Positions 16,512 through 25,338 are shown, counted from the first letter of the stretch. The stretch is DNA of 64,000 nucleotides from Gordonia sp. SID5947 (GCF_009862785.1 NZ_WWHU01000001.1:4402001-4466000); one strand, 5' to 3'. Program-made: numbers and translations. Notes: a model not told the origin generated them from the letters alone.

Positions 16512-17435
16512 GTGACCGACTCCGTGCCATCGCAAACACGTCCCGGGACGCGCGAGATCCCGATCGGGTTGTCCACGGCCTCGGTGTATCCGCAGAACAC
16601 CGAGGCCGCGTTCGCCTACGCCGCGGATCTCGGTTTCGACGGTGTCGAACTCATGGTGTGGGGCGAGGCGGTCAGTCAGGACATCCGCCACGTCGAATAC
16701 CTCTCGGAGCGCTACCAGGTGCCCGTCCTGTCGATCCACGCTCCCTGTCTGCTGATCTCCCAGCGCGTCTGGGGTCGTGACCCGCTGGTCAAACTGGCGC
16801 GGTCGGTGCAGGCCGCCGAGGATCTGGGCGCGCAGACCGTGGTGGTGCATCCGCCGTTTCGCTGGCAGCGGGCCTATGTCGAGGGGTTCGACGATCTCGT
16901 CGCCGAACTCGAGGAGGACAGCGGTATCGCGGTCGCCGTGGAGAACATGTTCCCGATGCGTGCCGACCGGATCTTCGGCGCGGGGGAGCGGTCGGCGAAA
17001 CGACTCGCCGGCCGCGGGGGCGGCCCCGGGCTCGCGGCGTCGGCGTTCGGCAAGTCGATCGACCCGACCGACGACGGCTACGCCAACTACACCCTGGACC
17101 TGTCCCACACGGCGACCGCGGGAGTGGACGCCCTCGCGATGTTCGAGCGGATGGGATCACAGCTCAACCACCTCCATCTCGCCGACGGCGACGGCGCCGC
17201 GACCGATGAGCACCTGCTCCCCGGGGACGGCAATCAGCCTTGTGCGCAGGTGTGTCGCCGTCTGGCCGAGAGCGACTTCGACGGTGCGGTTGTGCTGGAG
17301 GTCACCACGAGTTCGGCCCGGAACAAACCCGAACGCAGTGCACTGTTGGCCCGTTCGCTAGATTTTGCGCGGCAGCATCTCCGACGGGAGCTGCCGTCCG
17401 GCAAGCCCGATCGGGTCCGAACCGACCACGCGTGA
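16512..17435 (+). CDS. Sugar-phosphate isomerase/epimerase-like TIM-barrel protein (Rv0498-like)
   Basis: The 307-residue protein matches the xylose isomerase-like/AP endonuclease 2 fold: IGLSTASVYPQNTEAAFAYA, FDGVELMVWGE, VLSIHAPCLL, TVVVHPPFRWQ, VAVENMFPM and HLHLADGDG give the usual barrel-strand motifs, with His, Glu and Asp positioned for a divalent metal. The substrate is unknown. GTG 16512 lies 8 nt past the upstream stop. The gene is in the conserved ppx-proC cluster and is probably co-transcribed with its neighbours. Confidence 0.82.
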   Translation: MTDSVPSQTRPGTREIPIGLSTASVYPQNTEAAFAYAADLGFDGVELMVWGEAVSQDIRHVEYLSERYQVPVLSIHAPCLLISQRVWGRDPLVKLARSVQAAEDLGAQTVVVHPPFRWQRAYVEGFDDLVAELEEDSGIAVAVENMFPMRADRIFGAGERSAKRLAGRGGGPGLAASAFGKSIDPTDDGYANYTLDLSHTATAGVDALAMFERMGSQLNHLHLADGDGAATDEHLLPGDGNQPCAQVCRRLAESDFDGAVVLEVTTSSARNKPERSALLARSLDFARQHLRRELPSGKPDRVRTDHA

Positions 17436-17472
17436 GCGCGTCGGGTCCGGTCCCAGTCAAGAGAGCGGATCG

Positions 17473-18330
17473 ATGACCCAGAAATTGGCCGATGTCCTGG
17501 CACTCACCGAGGTGGGCAGATCAGGAGACGACCGGATCACCTACCGCACGGTGATGGACCCCGTGTTCACCATCGGACCCAAGGTGCACGGCGGAAGTCT
17601 GCAGATGGTGGTGGCGCACGCGGCCCGGCTGGCGCTGAGCGATCTCGCCCCGCAGGGAGGCTCCGCCGACGACGCGGAGGACGCGAAGATCCCGGTCGCC
17701 ATCAGCAGCGATTACCTCGCCGCCCCGGATGCCGCGGCGATCGATCTCGAGGTGCTCGTGCGCAAGCGCGGCCGGACGGTCACCGTGATGACCGTCGACG
17801 CCGTGCAGGGAGGTCGGACGATGGTGTCGTCGTCGATCACGTGTGCGCGTCCCGACACCGGCGCTCCGCATCACACGGCTCCGACGCCGCTCGACGGAAC
17901 TCCTGTCGAACCACCGCCCAGCGGCATCGGGCTCGACGATTCGCCGATGGCCGAGGTGAACCACCTCGGGCCTGCGCTCGATGTCGTGCTCGATGCCGAC
18001 ACCTTCCCGATCGCACGCGGCGAGACCGGCGAGCCCGTCGTGCGCGGATGGGTGCGCCCCAAGGGCGGGGAACCGGACACGAACTTCGCCGTACTGGTGT
18101 GCGACATCTCGCCGCCGGTGGTGATGAACCTCGCGCTGTTCGGCTGGGCTCCCACCGTCCAGCTCACCACCTACGTCCGCCGTCATCCGGCGCCCGGGTG
18201 GCTACGGTTCGCCGCGACCAGTACCGAGGTGGGACCCGGGATGTTCGAAGAGGACCACCTCGTGGTGGACTCGACCGGGACGGTCGTCGCGCAGTCGCGA
18301 CAGCTCGCCCTCATCCCACAACGTTCATAG
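17473..18330 (+). CDS. Acyl-CoA thioesterase-like double hotdog protein (Rv0499-like)
   Basis: The 285-residue protein has the two-hotdog layout of TesB-like thioesterases: an N-terminal half with VHGGSLQMVVAHAARLALSD and the long strand VLVRKRGRTVTVMTVDAVQGG, and a C-terminal half containing EPVVRGWVRPKGG, FGWAPTVQLTTYVRRHPAPG and VAQSRQLALIPQ. It probably hydrolyses acyl-CoA esters; the substrate is not known. ATG 17473 is used because upstream codons of the open frame overlap the preceding gene. Confidence 0.78.
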   Translation: MTQKLADVLALTEVGRSGDDRITYRTVMDPVFTIGPKVHGGSLQMVVAHAARLALSDLAPQGGSADDAEDAKIPVAISSDYLAAPDAAAIDLEVLVRKRGRTVTVMTVDAVQGGRTMVSSSITCARPDTGAPHHTAPTPLDGTPVEPPPSGIGLDDSPMAEVNHLGPALDVVLDADTFPIARGETGEPVVRGWVRPKGGEPDTNFAVLVCDISPPVVMNLALFGWAPTVQLTTYVRRHPAPGWLRFAATSTEVGPGMFEEDHLVVDSTGTVVAQSRQLALIPQRS

Positions 18331-18393
18331 CGGGACCTGCCCGTCGCGGGCCGCGCCCGTACCGGCATCAGACTTCACCGAAAGGCATCACTC

Positions 18394-19263
18394 GTGACCG
18401 AACGCATCGCCATCGTGGGCGGCGGAAAGATCGGCGAGGCACTACTGGCCGGCTTGATCCAGTCCGGCAAGCAGACCAAGAACCTCGTCGTCGCCGAGAA
18501 GATGTCGAGTCGGGCCAAGGAGATCGCCGACGAGTACGGCGTCCTCGTGACCGACGTGACGTCGGCCGCCGAAGGCGCGCACTATGTGTTCCTGGCGATC
18601 AAGCCTGACGATGTCGACTCGGTGCTCCGGCAACTGGCCACTGCCGACGACAGCGCAGACTCCGAGCGGGTCACGGTGTCACTCGTGGCAGGCATTCCGA
18701 TCTCGCGGTACGAGAACGCCCTGCAGGCCGGGACCCCGGTGGTCCGGGTGATGCCCAATACCCCGATGCTGGTCAACGAGGCGATGTCGGCGGTGTCGGC
18801 GGGACGCTACGTCGGCGACGACCAACTGGCCGCGGTCGTGGCGCTTCTCGAGTCTGTCGGCAAGGTCGCGGTGGTGCCCGAGAAGCAGATGGACGCGGTG
18901 ACCGCTGTCTCGGGATCCGGGCCCGCCTACGTGTTCCTGATGGCCGAGGCGATGATCGACGCCGGTGTCGCGCTCGGTTTGAGCAGGCCGCAGGCCAGCG
19001 AGATGGCCGTGCAGACCATCCGGGGAGCCGGACTGCTCCTCAGCGAATCCGGGCTGTCGCCGGTCGATCTCCGCGCCGCGGTGACATCGCCCGGTGGCAC
19101 GACGGCGGCAGCGATCCGTGAGTTCGAGGCCAACGGTTTCCGGCACGGCGTGTACGAGGCGACCAGGGCGTGCGCACAGGCGAGTGCGAAGGCCGGACAT
19201 CGACCCGACGTTGAGGGTTTGTCGGGCTCGAACGGGCGTCGAGCGGATTCCGACACCCCCTGA
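18394..19263 (+). CDS. proC: Pyrroline-5-carboxylate reductase
   Basis: The 289-residue enzyme reduces 1-pyrroline-5-carboxylate to L-proline with NAD(P)H, the last step of proline synthesis. It has the N-terminal Rossmann motif IAIVGGGKIGEALLAGL, the central VVRVMPNTPMLV, and the C-terminal substrate and dimer region SGSGPAYVFLMAEAM with LRAAVTSPGGTTAAAI. Length and motifs are normal, with about 20 extra residues at the C-terminus. It corresponds to Rv0500. Confidence 0.95.
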   Translation: MTERIAIVGGGKIGEALLAGLIQSGKQTKNLVVAEKMSSRAKEIADEYGVLVTDVTSAAEGAHYVFLAIKPDDVDSVLRQLATADDSADSERVTVSLVAGIPISRYENALQAGTPVVRVMPNTPMLVNEAMSAVSAGRYVGDDQLAAVVALLESVGKVAVVPEKQMDAVTAVSGSGPAYVFLMAEAMIDAGVALGLSRPQASEMAVQTIRGAGLLLSESGLSPVDLRAAVTSPGGTTAAAIREFEANGFRHGVYEATRACAQASAKAGHRPDVEGLSGSNGRRADSDTP

Positions 19264-19365
19264 ATTTGTGGTCGCCGGGGTGTGAAACCCCAGGATGTAG
19301 GGGTTCACGCGAAAATTGCCCCAACATTCACACAACTCACGTCGCTTTTTTCACATCAGCCACGC

Positions 19366-19371
19366 TAAGCT
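19366..19371 (+). promoter_or_regulatory. Candidate -10 element before the excisionase-like gene
   Basis: TAAGCT follows an AT-rich stretch with a T-run (19346-19351) in the 190-bp gap after proC. A 7-bp hairpin (19398-19419, CCGCCGG/CCGGCGG) lies in the resulting leader. The -35 region is not recognisable. Confidence 0.28.
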
Positions 19372-19452
19372 CCTTTAAGCACGTGCGTGTCTGATGTCCG
19401 CCGGAGGGGAAGCCGGCGGCCGCGACGCGTGCACCGGAGGTATGAGTAATTC

Positions 19453-19686
19453 ATGGCACCTGCAGAAAAGCCTGGTGACAGGACCGGCGCGGTGAGCAAT
19501 GCGGCCTCGGGCTCGCAATTCCTCACAGTCGCCGAGGTCGCATCGCTGATGCGCGTATCGAAGATGACGGTGTACCGGCTCGTGCACAGCGGCGAACTGC
19601 CGGCCGTGCGCGTCGGTCGTTCGTTCCGGGTGCACGCCAAGGCCGTGCACGATTACCTGGAGACCTCGTACTTCGACGTCGGCTAG
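19453..19686 (+). CDS. Excisionase/MerR-type DNA-binding domain protein (Rv0500A-like)
   Basis: The 77-residue protein is one HTH_17-type domain: FLTVAEVASLMRVSKMTVYRLVHSGELPAVRVGRSFRVHAK, in which a recognition helix and a wing bind DNA. It matches the small regulator following proC in mycobacteria (Rv0500A). The start is uncertain: ATG 19453 has GGAGG 12 nt upstream, whereas the in-frame GTG at 19492 overlaps the stop of a 17-codon ORF starting at 19442 (GTGA), so coupled initiation there would give a 64-residue protein. Targets are unknown. Confidence 0.82.
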   Translation: MAPAEKPGDRTGAVSNAASGSQFLTVAEVASLMRVSKMTVYRLVHSGELPAVRVGRSFRVHAKAVHDYLETSYFDVG

Positions 19687-19826
19687 AAGCCGTCCCTCGG
19701 TGCCGGGCCGTCACACGGTCCGATCGGCATCTCCACTCCCTCGGCTGAGGGCGCCACATCGCGCGTCTCGGCCGGGGGAGTTGTGGCATCTGGCGACCTG
19801 ATTTTCGCTTGACCACCACGGACCGG

Positions 19827-19832
19827 TAATGT
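19827..19832 (+). promoter_or_regulatory. Candidate -10 element for the bS22 gene
   Basis: TAATGT lies about 97 nt before the bS22 ATG in a 242-bp gap. A weak TTCGCT sits 17 bp upstream of it. The transcript would carry a leader and the GAGGAA ribosome site near 19915. Confidence 0.3.
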
Positions 19833-19928
19833 GGGACTTCGCGTGCTGATGCCTACGCGCTGCGCCACGCATGGCTGGGCACACCAGACTGTCAGAAATA
19901 GAAGCGTCAACCGTGAGGAAGCACCCCG

Positions 19929-20030
19929 ATGGGTTCTGTGATCAAGAAGCGCCGCAAGCGCATGTCGAAGAAGAAGCACCGCAAATTGCTGCGGCGGACC
20001 CGGGTGCAGCGTCGTAAACTCGGCAAATAG
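19929..20030 (+). CDS. Small ribosomal protein bS22 (33 residues, AURKAIP1/COX24-like)
   Basis: A 33-residue highly basic peptide begins [20 protein letters not shown] and ends VQRRKLGK, matching the actinobacterial small-subunit protein known as bS22 (Rv0500B in M. tuberculosis). Such proteins bind rRNA in the 30S subunit. The AUG is preceded by GAGGAA at good spacing. It lies between the excisionase-like gene and galE2, as in mycobacteria, and is followed by a strong hairpin. It is shorter than usual gene-calling limits. Confidence 0.92.
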
Positions 20031-20060
20031 TCGTCGGAGCCCTACCCGGCGACCTGCCGA

Positions 20061-20094
20061 GAAGAACCCGCCCATGGCGGGTTCTTCGTGTTTC
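20061..20094 (+). terminator. Intrinsic terminator after bS22
   Basis: A perfect 12-bp stem, GAAGAACCCGCC paired with GGCGGGTTCTTC, with a 3-nt loop (CAT), followed by GTGTTT. It lies 30 nt past the bS22 stop and isolates this highly expressed short gene from galE2. Confidence 0.85.
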
Positions 20095-20157
20095 TCCGAG
20101 GAGTTCCTCCCGCATGCGGTTCATCGCGTGCGCCGAGCGCGGCACGTGAGCGCCCGC

Positions 20158-20163
20158 TAGCCT
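20158..20163 (+). promoter_or_regulatory. Candidate -10 element of galE2
   Basis: TAGCCT is followed by 7 nt and the ATG at 20171, consistent with a leaderless transcript starting after the bS22 terminator. No ribosome site is seen. Confidence 0.38.
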
Positions 20164-20170
20164 TGGTGGC

Positions 20171-21226
20171 ATGTCAGACGAGCGGGACACCGCGACGCCG
20201 CGGACGGTGCTGGTCACCGGTGCCTCGACCTTTCTCGGCGGCTACCTCGTCGCGAGGCTGGCGGCCAACCCCGACATCGAGCGGGTGCTCGCGGTCGACT
20301 CGCGCCTGCCGCGAAAAGATCTGATGCGCCGCATGGGCCGTGCCGAGTTCCTGCGTCTCGACATCCGTCGGCCTGCGATCGCCAAGGCGATCGCGAGCTA
20401 CGAGGTGGACACCGTGGTCCATGCGGCGACGTCGATCATGGAGACCGCGCCGCACTCGGCGGCCATCAAGGAATTCAACGTCGTCGGTGCGATGCAGGTC
20501 TGCGCCGCTTGCCAGCGCAGCCCGTCGGTGAAGCGGTTGATCTTGCGTTCTACCGCGATGGTCTACGGCGCCAGCGCGCACGATCCGTCGCATTTCTCCG
20601 AGGAGACGCCTGCGCGGCGTGAGCCCAAGCGTGGGTACGGCCGCGACCTGCTCGACATCGAGGGTTATGTCCGCGGGCTCGGTCGCCGCCGGCAGGACAT
20701 CGAGGTCACCATCGTCAGGCCGCAGGCGATGCTCGGGCCGCGGATCAACACCCGCATGGGTTCGTATCTCTCGCTGCCGGTGGTCCCGACCGTGATCGGA
20801 TATCAGCCGCGCCTGCAGTTCCTGCACGAGGAGGACGCCCTGGCGGCGATGGAGCACGTGACGCTCACCAGCAGGCCCGGCACCTTCAACGTGTCCGGGG
20901 AGGGCGTGGTGACGCTGACCCAGGCGATCCGACGTATCGGCCACATCGAGCTGCCGGTGCCGAGTGGACTGTTGGCGCCGATCAGCGGGGTCTTCCAAGA
21001 CCTGCGGTCCGCCAAACTCCGGTCGAGCCAAACCGAGTTCCTGACCTACGGTCGTGTCCTCGACACCACCAGGATGCGCTCGGAACTCGGGTTCGTGCCG
21101 CGGTTTTCGACGTTGGAGACCCTCGACGACTTCATCGAACGCGGCGGATCGTCGGCAGTGGTCGCCCCCGACGCCTGGCGGTCACTCGAACGGCGGGTCG
21201 TCGATGCGGCGCATCAGCTGCAATGA
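20171..21226 (+). CDS. galE2: NAD-dependent epimerase/dehydratase (GalE2-like)
   Basis: The 351-residue extended short-chain dehydrogenase has the NAD motif VTGASTFLGGYLVARL (TGxxxxxG) near residues 15-30, LRLDIRRPAIAKAI, VDTVVHAATS, and an active-site region around STAMVYGA with a later YGRDLLDIEGYV in place of a plain YxxxK. It corresponds to Rv0501, named galE2, but the true sugar nucleotide substrate is not established. It precedes a PlsC-type acyltransferase, as in mycobacteria, which could suggest a cell-envelope role. Confidence 0.82.
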   Translation: MSDERDTATPRTVLVTGASTFLGGYLVARLAANPDIERVLAVDSRLPRKDLMRRMGRAEFLRLDIRRPAIAKAIASYEVDTVVHAATSIMETAPHSAAIKEFNVVGAMQVCAACQRSPSVKRLILRSTAMVYGASAHDPSHFSEETPARREPKRGYGRDLLDIEGYVRGLGRRRQDIEVTIVRPQAMLGPRINTRMGSYLSLPVVPTVIGYQPRLQFLHEEDALAAMEHVTLTSRPGTFNVSGEGVVTLTQAIRRIGHIELPVPSGLLAPISGVFQDLRSAKLRSSQTEFLTYGRVLDTTRMRSELGFVPRFSTLETLDDFIERGGSSAVVAPDAWRSLERRVVDAAHQLQ

Positions 21227-21250
21227 GGCTGCCGGTCGGTGGTGTTACTT

Positions 21251-21266
21251 CGCACACACCTGTGCG
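21251..21266 (+). terminator. Weak hairpin after galE2
   Basis: CGCACA and TGTGCG enclose a 4-nt loop 24 nt past the galE2 stop. The stem is short with no T-run, so it is at best a weak terminator or pause site. Confidence 0.25.
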
Positions 21267-21382
21267 TGATCGAGACCTAGGCCTTAGACTTGGACACCAG
21301 ACCCAGTCCGATGAGCGCGTAGCATAATCGCTGAGATGCCATTGTGGCCGTCGGGGTCCGAACGCAAACGTTGAACGTAGGG

Positions 21383-22582
21383 GTGAGACTCTTGGCAGCT
21401 GGCGCCGATGACGCACGTACTGCAAAGGTGATCCAGCTCTACGCGACGCCCGGTGGCGGGTTCGAGCCACCGCAGACGAGCCGTCGTGCCGCGCGTGAAC
21501 AGGGGCGCGCCCGCCATCCCAGTCAGCAGCCCGCCGGTTCCCATCCCGTGAAAAGTGGCGCAACACAACGGAATTCCGGACAAGCCGTACAACCCGGACA
21601 TCCCAATACCGACGGCTTCGGCGTGCCGCCCGCGCGGGTCATGCCGATCAACGATGACGTGCGGCTGCCCGCGGAGCCGCTCGTCGAGCACCTGGGGCCG
21701 TCACGCTCGAGCCCGCTGTTCTCGCTCTCCGGCATCCGTGGAGCGGTTGCGGACTCGCTGACCGCGACCGCCGGATTCATCCGCGAACGGATGACCGGTG
21801 AGTACGAGGTGGACGAGTTCGGGTTCGATCCGCACTTCACCGAGTCGGTGTGGTTCCCGGCGCTGCGGCAGGTCTACGAGAAGTGGTTCCGCGTCGAGGT
21901 GAGCGGGATCGAGAATCTCCCGGTCGAGGGCGGTGCGCTGCTGGTGGCAAACCACGCCGGCACGCTGCCCGTCGACGCGATCATGACGTCGCTGGCCGTC
22001 CGGGACAATCATCCGGCCGGGCGCTATCTACGAGTCCTGGCTGCTGACATGGCATTTGACGCCCCGGGCGTCGGTGAGGTCGCCCGCCGGATCGGCGCCA
22101 CCCTCGCCTGCAACCACGACGCGGACCGGCTGCTGCGGGCCGGTGAGCTGACGGCGGTGTGGCCGGAGGGTTACAAGGGCATCGGCAAGCTGTACAAGGA
22201 CCGCTACAAGCTGCAGCGGTTCGGGCGTGGCGGCTTCGTGACCACCGCGCTGCGCAACGCCTCCCCGATCGTGCCGGTCTCCATCGTCGGTTCCGAAGAG
22301 ATCTATCCCATGATCGCCGACCTCAAGCCGCTCGCGAAAGTTCTTGGGCTACCGTATTTCCCGGTGACGCCAACCTTTCCGTGGCTCGGTCCGCTCGGGG
22401 TGGTGCCGCTGCCGTCCAAATGGCATATCCACTTCGGTCGCCCGATCGACACCGCCTCCTACGGCGAGAGTTCCGCCGACGATCCGATGGTGGTCTTCGA
22501 CCTCACCGATCATGTCCGTGAGGAAATTCAGCAGACCTTGTTCCGTATGCTCAGCCGTCGCGGTAGCGTCTATTTCGGCTGA
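21383..22582 (+). CDS. PlsC-type acyltransferase (Rv0502-like)
   Basis: The 399-residue protein has a variable, probably disordered N-terminal 130 residues and then a glycerolipid acyltransferase domain: the catalytic NHxxxxD motif is NHAGTLPVD (about residue 192), and the second acceptor motif is WPEGYKGIGK (about residue 259). The family acylates glycerol phosphate or other lipid precursors from acyl-CoA at the membrane. GTG 21383 (VRLLAAG) is a tentative start; the open frame reaches 21344. Confidence 0.82.
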   Translation: MRLLAAGADDARTAKVIQLYATPGGGFEPPQTSRRAAREQGRARHPSQQPAGSHPVKSGATQRNSGQAVQPGHPNTDGFGVPPARVMPINDDVRLPAEPLVEHLGPSRSSPLFSLSGIRGAVADSLTATAGFIRERMTGEYEVDEFGFDPHFTESVWFPALRQVYEKWFRVEVSGIENLPVEGGALLVANHAGTLPVDAIMTSLAVRDNHPAGRYLRVLAADMAFDAPGVGEVARRIGATLACNHDADRLLRAGELTAVWPEGYKGIGKLYKDRYKLQRFGRGGFVTTALRNASPIVPVSIVGSEEIYPMIADLKPLAKVLGLPYFPVTPTFPWLGPLGVVPLPSKWHIHFGRPIDTASYGESSADDPMVVFDLTDHVREEIQQTLFRMLSRRGSVYFG

Positions 22583-22636
22583 TCGAACCCGGCCGTCGCC
22601 GGAAGACAGCGAGGCGACGAAGGGCGGGGATCGACG

Positions 22637-23800
22637 ATGAAGGCTGTGGCGTGTAGCGACGGTGAGCTGTCGGTGGTGGAACTCCCGACGCCCACCCCCG
22701 GTCCGGGGCAGGTGCTCATCCGCGTCATCCGTGCTGGGATCTGCGGCTCCGACCTCCACGCCCGGACGCAGTGCGACGCGACCGCCGCTGTCGCCGACGA
22801 GGTCGGCTACAGCGGATTCATGCGGTCCACGGACTCGGTGGTGATGGGCCACGAGTTCACCGGGGACGTGGTTGCCTACGGGCCGGGTTGTCGTAGGCGC
22901 TGGGCGCCGGGCACCTCGGTGGTGGCACTGCCGATGATCAAGCATGGCGACGACGTCCATCTGACCGGTCTGTCGGTCCACGCGCCGGGGGCCTACGCCG
23001 ATCTGGTGCTCGTGTCCGAGGATCTGACGATGCCGGTGCCCGACAACGTCAGCGCAGACCTCGCAGCTCTCACCGAGCCGATGGCCGTCGCGCACCATGC
23101 CGTGCGGCGTGGTGATGTGAGCAAGCGTGACGTCGCGGTGGTGATCGGCTGCGGCCCGATCGGGCTCGCGGTGATCCTGATGCTGAAGGCGGCGGGTGTT
23201 CGCTCGGTGGTGGCCAGTGACCTGTCGGCCGGAAGGCGTGCTCTCGCGCGGCGTTGTGGTGCCGATGTGGTGGTCGATCCGACGACCGACTCGCCATGGG
23301 ACGCGTGCACCGAGAGGCGCAAGTATCTGACCCGCGCGAGCGACCTGTTCGAGACGGCCTTCGGCGCCATGCACGAGTTGCAGCGCATCCCCGGGGTGCC
23401 GTGGTGGAAGGTGATGCGTCTCGCCGAACGCGTCGGTGCGACGCCGAAGGGGCCGGTCGTGTTCGAATGTGTCGGCGTCCCCGGCATCATCGAGGACATC
23501 GTTTCCCACGCGCCGTTCCGGTCGCGAGTCGTGGTGGTCGGTGTGTGCATGCAGCCCGACACGTTCCGGCCGGCGATGACGATCAACAAAGAGATCGATC
23601 TGCGCTTCGCCTTCGGTTACGACCCAGGCGAATTCCGGGACACTCTGCACATGATCTCCGACGGACAGGTGGACCCGAGTCCGTTGATCACCGCAACCGT
23701 CGGGCTCGGCGGGGTGCCGGCCGCCTTCGACGCACTGGGCGCTGCCGAACACCACGCGAAGGTCCTGATCGATCCGATGTCGGACACCACCACCCTCTAA
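22637..23800 (+). CDS. Zinc-type alcohol dehydrogenase-like MDR protein
   Basis: The 387-residue medium-chain dehydrogenase has the GroES-like domain with catalytic zinc ligands in AGICGSDLHAR and MGHEFTGDVV, and a nucleotide-binding domain with VVIGCGPIGLAVILML. The four-cysteine structural zinc lobe is not visible; instead this region has a longer loop. It probably oxidises an alcohol or polyol with NAD(P)+; the substrate is unknown. In M. tuberculosis the equivalent place holds cmaA2, so this is a lineage difference. A long palindromic repeat follows the stop. Confidence 0.82.
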   Translation: MKAVACSDGELSVVELPTPTPGPGQVLIRVIRAGICGSDLHARTQCDATAAVADEVGYSGFMRSTDSVVMGHEFTGDVVAYGPGCRRRWAPGTSVVALPMIKHGDDVHLTGLSVHAPGAYADLVLVSEDLTMPVPDNVSADLAALTEPMAVAHHAVRRGDVSKRDVAVVIGCGPIGLAVILMLKAAGVRSVVASDLSAGRRALARRCGADVVVDPTTDSPWDACTERRKYLTRASDLFETAFGAMHELQRIPGVPWWKVMRLAERVGATPKGPVVFECVGVPGIIEDIVSHAPFRSRVVVVGVCMQPDTFRPAMTINKEIDLRFAFGYDPGEFRDTLHMISDGQVDPSPLITATVGLGGVPAAFDALGAAEHHAKVLIDPMSDTTTL

Positions 23801-23830
23801 CCCCCTCGTACCCTCCCCACCGCCCCCGTC

Positions 23831-23905
23831 CCGCAGCCGCGACGGTTCCCGTCATCCGCGACGGGTAAATGGGGGCGCGGCTGCCGGAAACCGTCGCGGG
23901 TGCGG
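23831..23905. repeat. 75-bp palindromic intergenic repeat, copy A
   Basis: Two 30-bp arms (23831-23860 and 23876-23905) are inverted repeats with 26 of 30 positions matching, around a 15-bp centre. The left arm is identical over 30 bp to 62096-62125 in copy B. C-rich and G-rich flanks extend the stem so that nearly the whole gap between two convergent genes is palindromic. It probably acts as a bidirectional terminator and looks like a dispersed REP-type element. Confidence 0.8.
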
Positions 23906-23938
23906 AGGAGGGCAGAGGGGGTGCGGGAGGGGTGGGGT

Positions 23939-25201
23939 TCAGTTTCGGGACTGCCGCCAGAAGCGCGTCGCGGTCGCCGCTCCGGCTCCCGCCGCGCCGA
24001 GAACGAGTGCCGTGGTCGCGCCGTACTTCGCCGCCTTGCGGGCGGTGCGGAAGTCGTACATCTCCCAGCCGCGCACCTTCGCGACGTCGCGAAGGTCGGC
24101 GTCCGGGTTGATCGCCACCGCCGTGCCCACCAGGGACAGCATGGGCACATCGTTGTGTGAGTCCGAATATGCCGTGCAGCGCTTGAGATTCAGGCCTTCG
24201 CGGATTGCCAGCGCGCGCACGGCGTGCGCCTTTCCGGGACCGTGCAGGATGTCGCCGACGAGCCGGCCGGTGAACACACCGTCGACGCTCTCGGCGACCG
24301 TGCCGAGCGCCCCGGTCAGCCCCAGACGCTCGGCGATGGTCTGCGCGAGTTCCACCGGGGTGGCCGTCACCAGCCACACCTGTTGACCCGCGTCCAGATG
24401 GCGCTGCGCCAGAGCCCTTGTGCCGGGCCAGATCTTGTCGGCGATGTACTCGTCGTAGATCTCCTCGCCGAGCTGTGCCAGCTCCGAGGTCTGGCGACCG
24501 GCGATGAAGGAGAGTGCCTTTTCGCGGCCCTCCGCTACATCGTCGGGGTTCTCCTTGCCGGTGATCTGAAACTTCGCCTGAGTCCACGCGAAATCGAAGA
24601 TGTCGCCGTAGGTGAAGTACTTGTGCGCGGCAAGGCCACGCGCGAAATGGATGATCGACGCGCCCTGGACAAGGGTGTTGTCGACGTCGAAGAACGCGGC
24701 AGCGGTCAGATCGAGTTGTGTCTGCGGCGGCGTCTCGTCCGATGGCGGGCGTGCCCGCAGGGTGTCGACGGCGACCCGGGCGCTCGCCTCGCCGGCCAGG
24801 GCCTGACGGAGCTCATGAGCGGTCTGTCGGAAACGTCCGCTGGTCGCACGGGCGCGTTCGGAGATCCAGGTGGCCACCCGGGAGGCGTCCTCGTCGTCCT
24901 CGTCGTCGTCGTCGACGATGTCGTCGTCGCCCGAGTCGTCGAGTCCGTCGTCACCGCCGGTGCCGGACGGGTCGATGGTGTCTGCGTGGGTCTCCCAGTC
25001 GTCACCGTCGAGCACGGTGTCGTCGACGGCATCGACGGCATCGCTCTCTGGCCCGCTCGGTTCGCTCCCGGCGCCGTGCTGACGTGGCCCGCTCGCTTCG
25101 CTCCCGGCGCCGTCGACATGTGGCCCGCTCGCTTCGCTCCCGGCGCCGTCGACATGTGGCCCGCTCGCTTCGCTCCCGGCGCCGTCCGGAGCTTCGCCCA
25201 C
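23939..25201 (-). CDS. serB1: HAD-family phosphatase SerB1-like with repeat-bearing acidic N-terminus
   Basis: The 420-residue protein carries a HAD domain from about residue 165: catalytic motif [13 protein letters not shown], motif [13 protein letters not shown], and [15 protein letters not shown] with the metal aspartates. It is close to the SerB/HAD-IB group (Rv0505c). The first 130 residues are unusual: four 12-residue repeats with core GAGSEASGP, then an Asp/Glu run ([14 protein letters not shown]). A hydrophobic stretch ([20 protein letters not shown]) at the C-terminus could anchor it. GTG 25201 has GGGAGG at good spacing. Phosphoserine specificity is not proven. Confidence 0.82.
   Translation of the reverse strand: MGEAPDGAGSEASGPHVDGAGSEASGPHVDGAGSEASGPRQHGAGSEPSGPESDAVDAVDDTVLDGDDWETHADTIDPSGTGGDDGLDDSGDDDIVDDDDEDDEDASRVATWISERARATSGRFRQTAHELRQALAGEASARVAVDTLRARPPSDETPPQTQLDLTAAAFFDVDNTLVQGASIIHFARGLAAHKYFTYGDIFDFAWTQAKFQITGKENPDDVAEGREKALSFIAGRQTSELAQLGEEIYDEYIADKIWPGTRALAQRHLDAGQQVWLVTATPVELAQTIAERLGLTGALGTVAESVDGVFTGRLVGDILHGPGKAHAVRALAIREGLNLKRCTAYSDSHNDVPMLSLVGTAVAINPDADLRDVAKVRGWEMYDFRTARKAAKYGATTALVLGAAGAGAATATRFWRQSRN
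25050..25193. repeat. Four 36-bp tandem repeats inside serB1
   Basis: On the plus strand GGCCCGCTCGCTTCGCTCCC and its continuation recur at 25050, 25086, 25122 and 25158, a strict 36-bp period that keeps the reading frame. The encoded unit is [12 protein letters not shown]. The core matches repeat DNA in the amine oxidase gene at 42617-42685. Confidence 0.9.
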
Positions 25202-25283
25202 AGGTCAACCTCCCACGCCTTCGGTTCCGTCTCCGGATGTCCACAGTAGCCACGGTCCAGACTAGTCGGGCTCCGCAGCGAGA

Positions 25284-25298
25284 GTGCCACACTGGCAC
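25284..25298. promoter_or_regulatory. Palindrome upstream of the glutaredoxin-like gene
   Basis: GTGCCACACTGGCAC is a perfect 6-3-6 palindrome in the gap between divergent serB1 and the glutaredoxin-like gene, about 40 bp before the latter. It could be an operator. The binder is unknown and it does not fit the Rex consensus I recall. Confidence 0.35.
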
Positions 25299-25338
25299 TG
25301 TGACAAGGCCGACCACACGGCCACGATGGAGGTGATCG

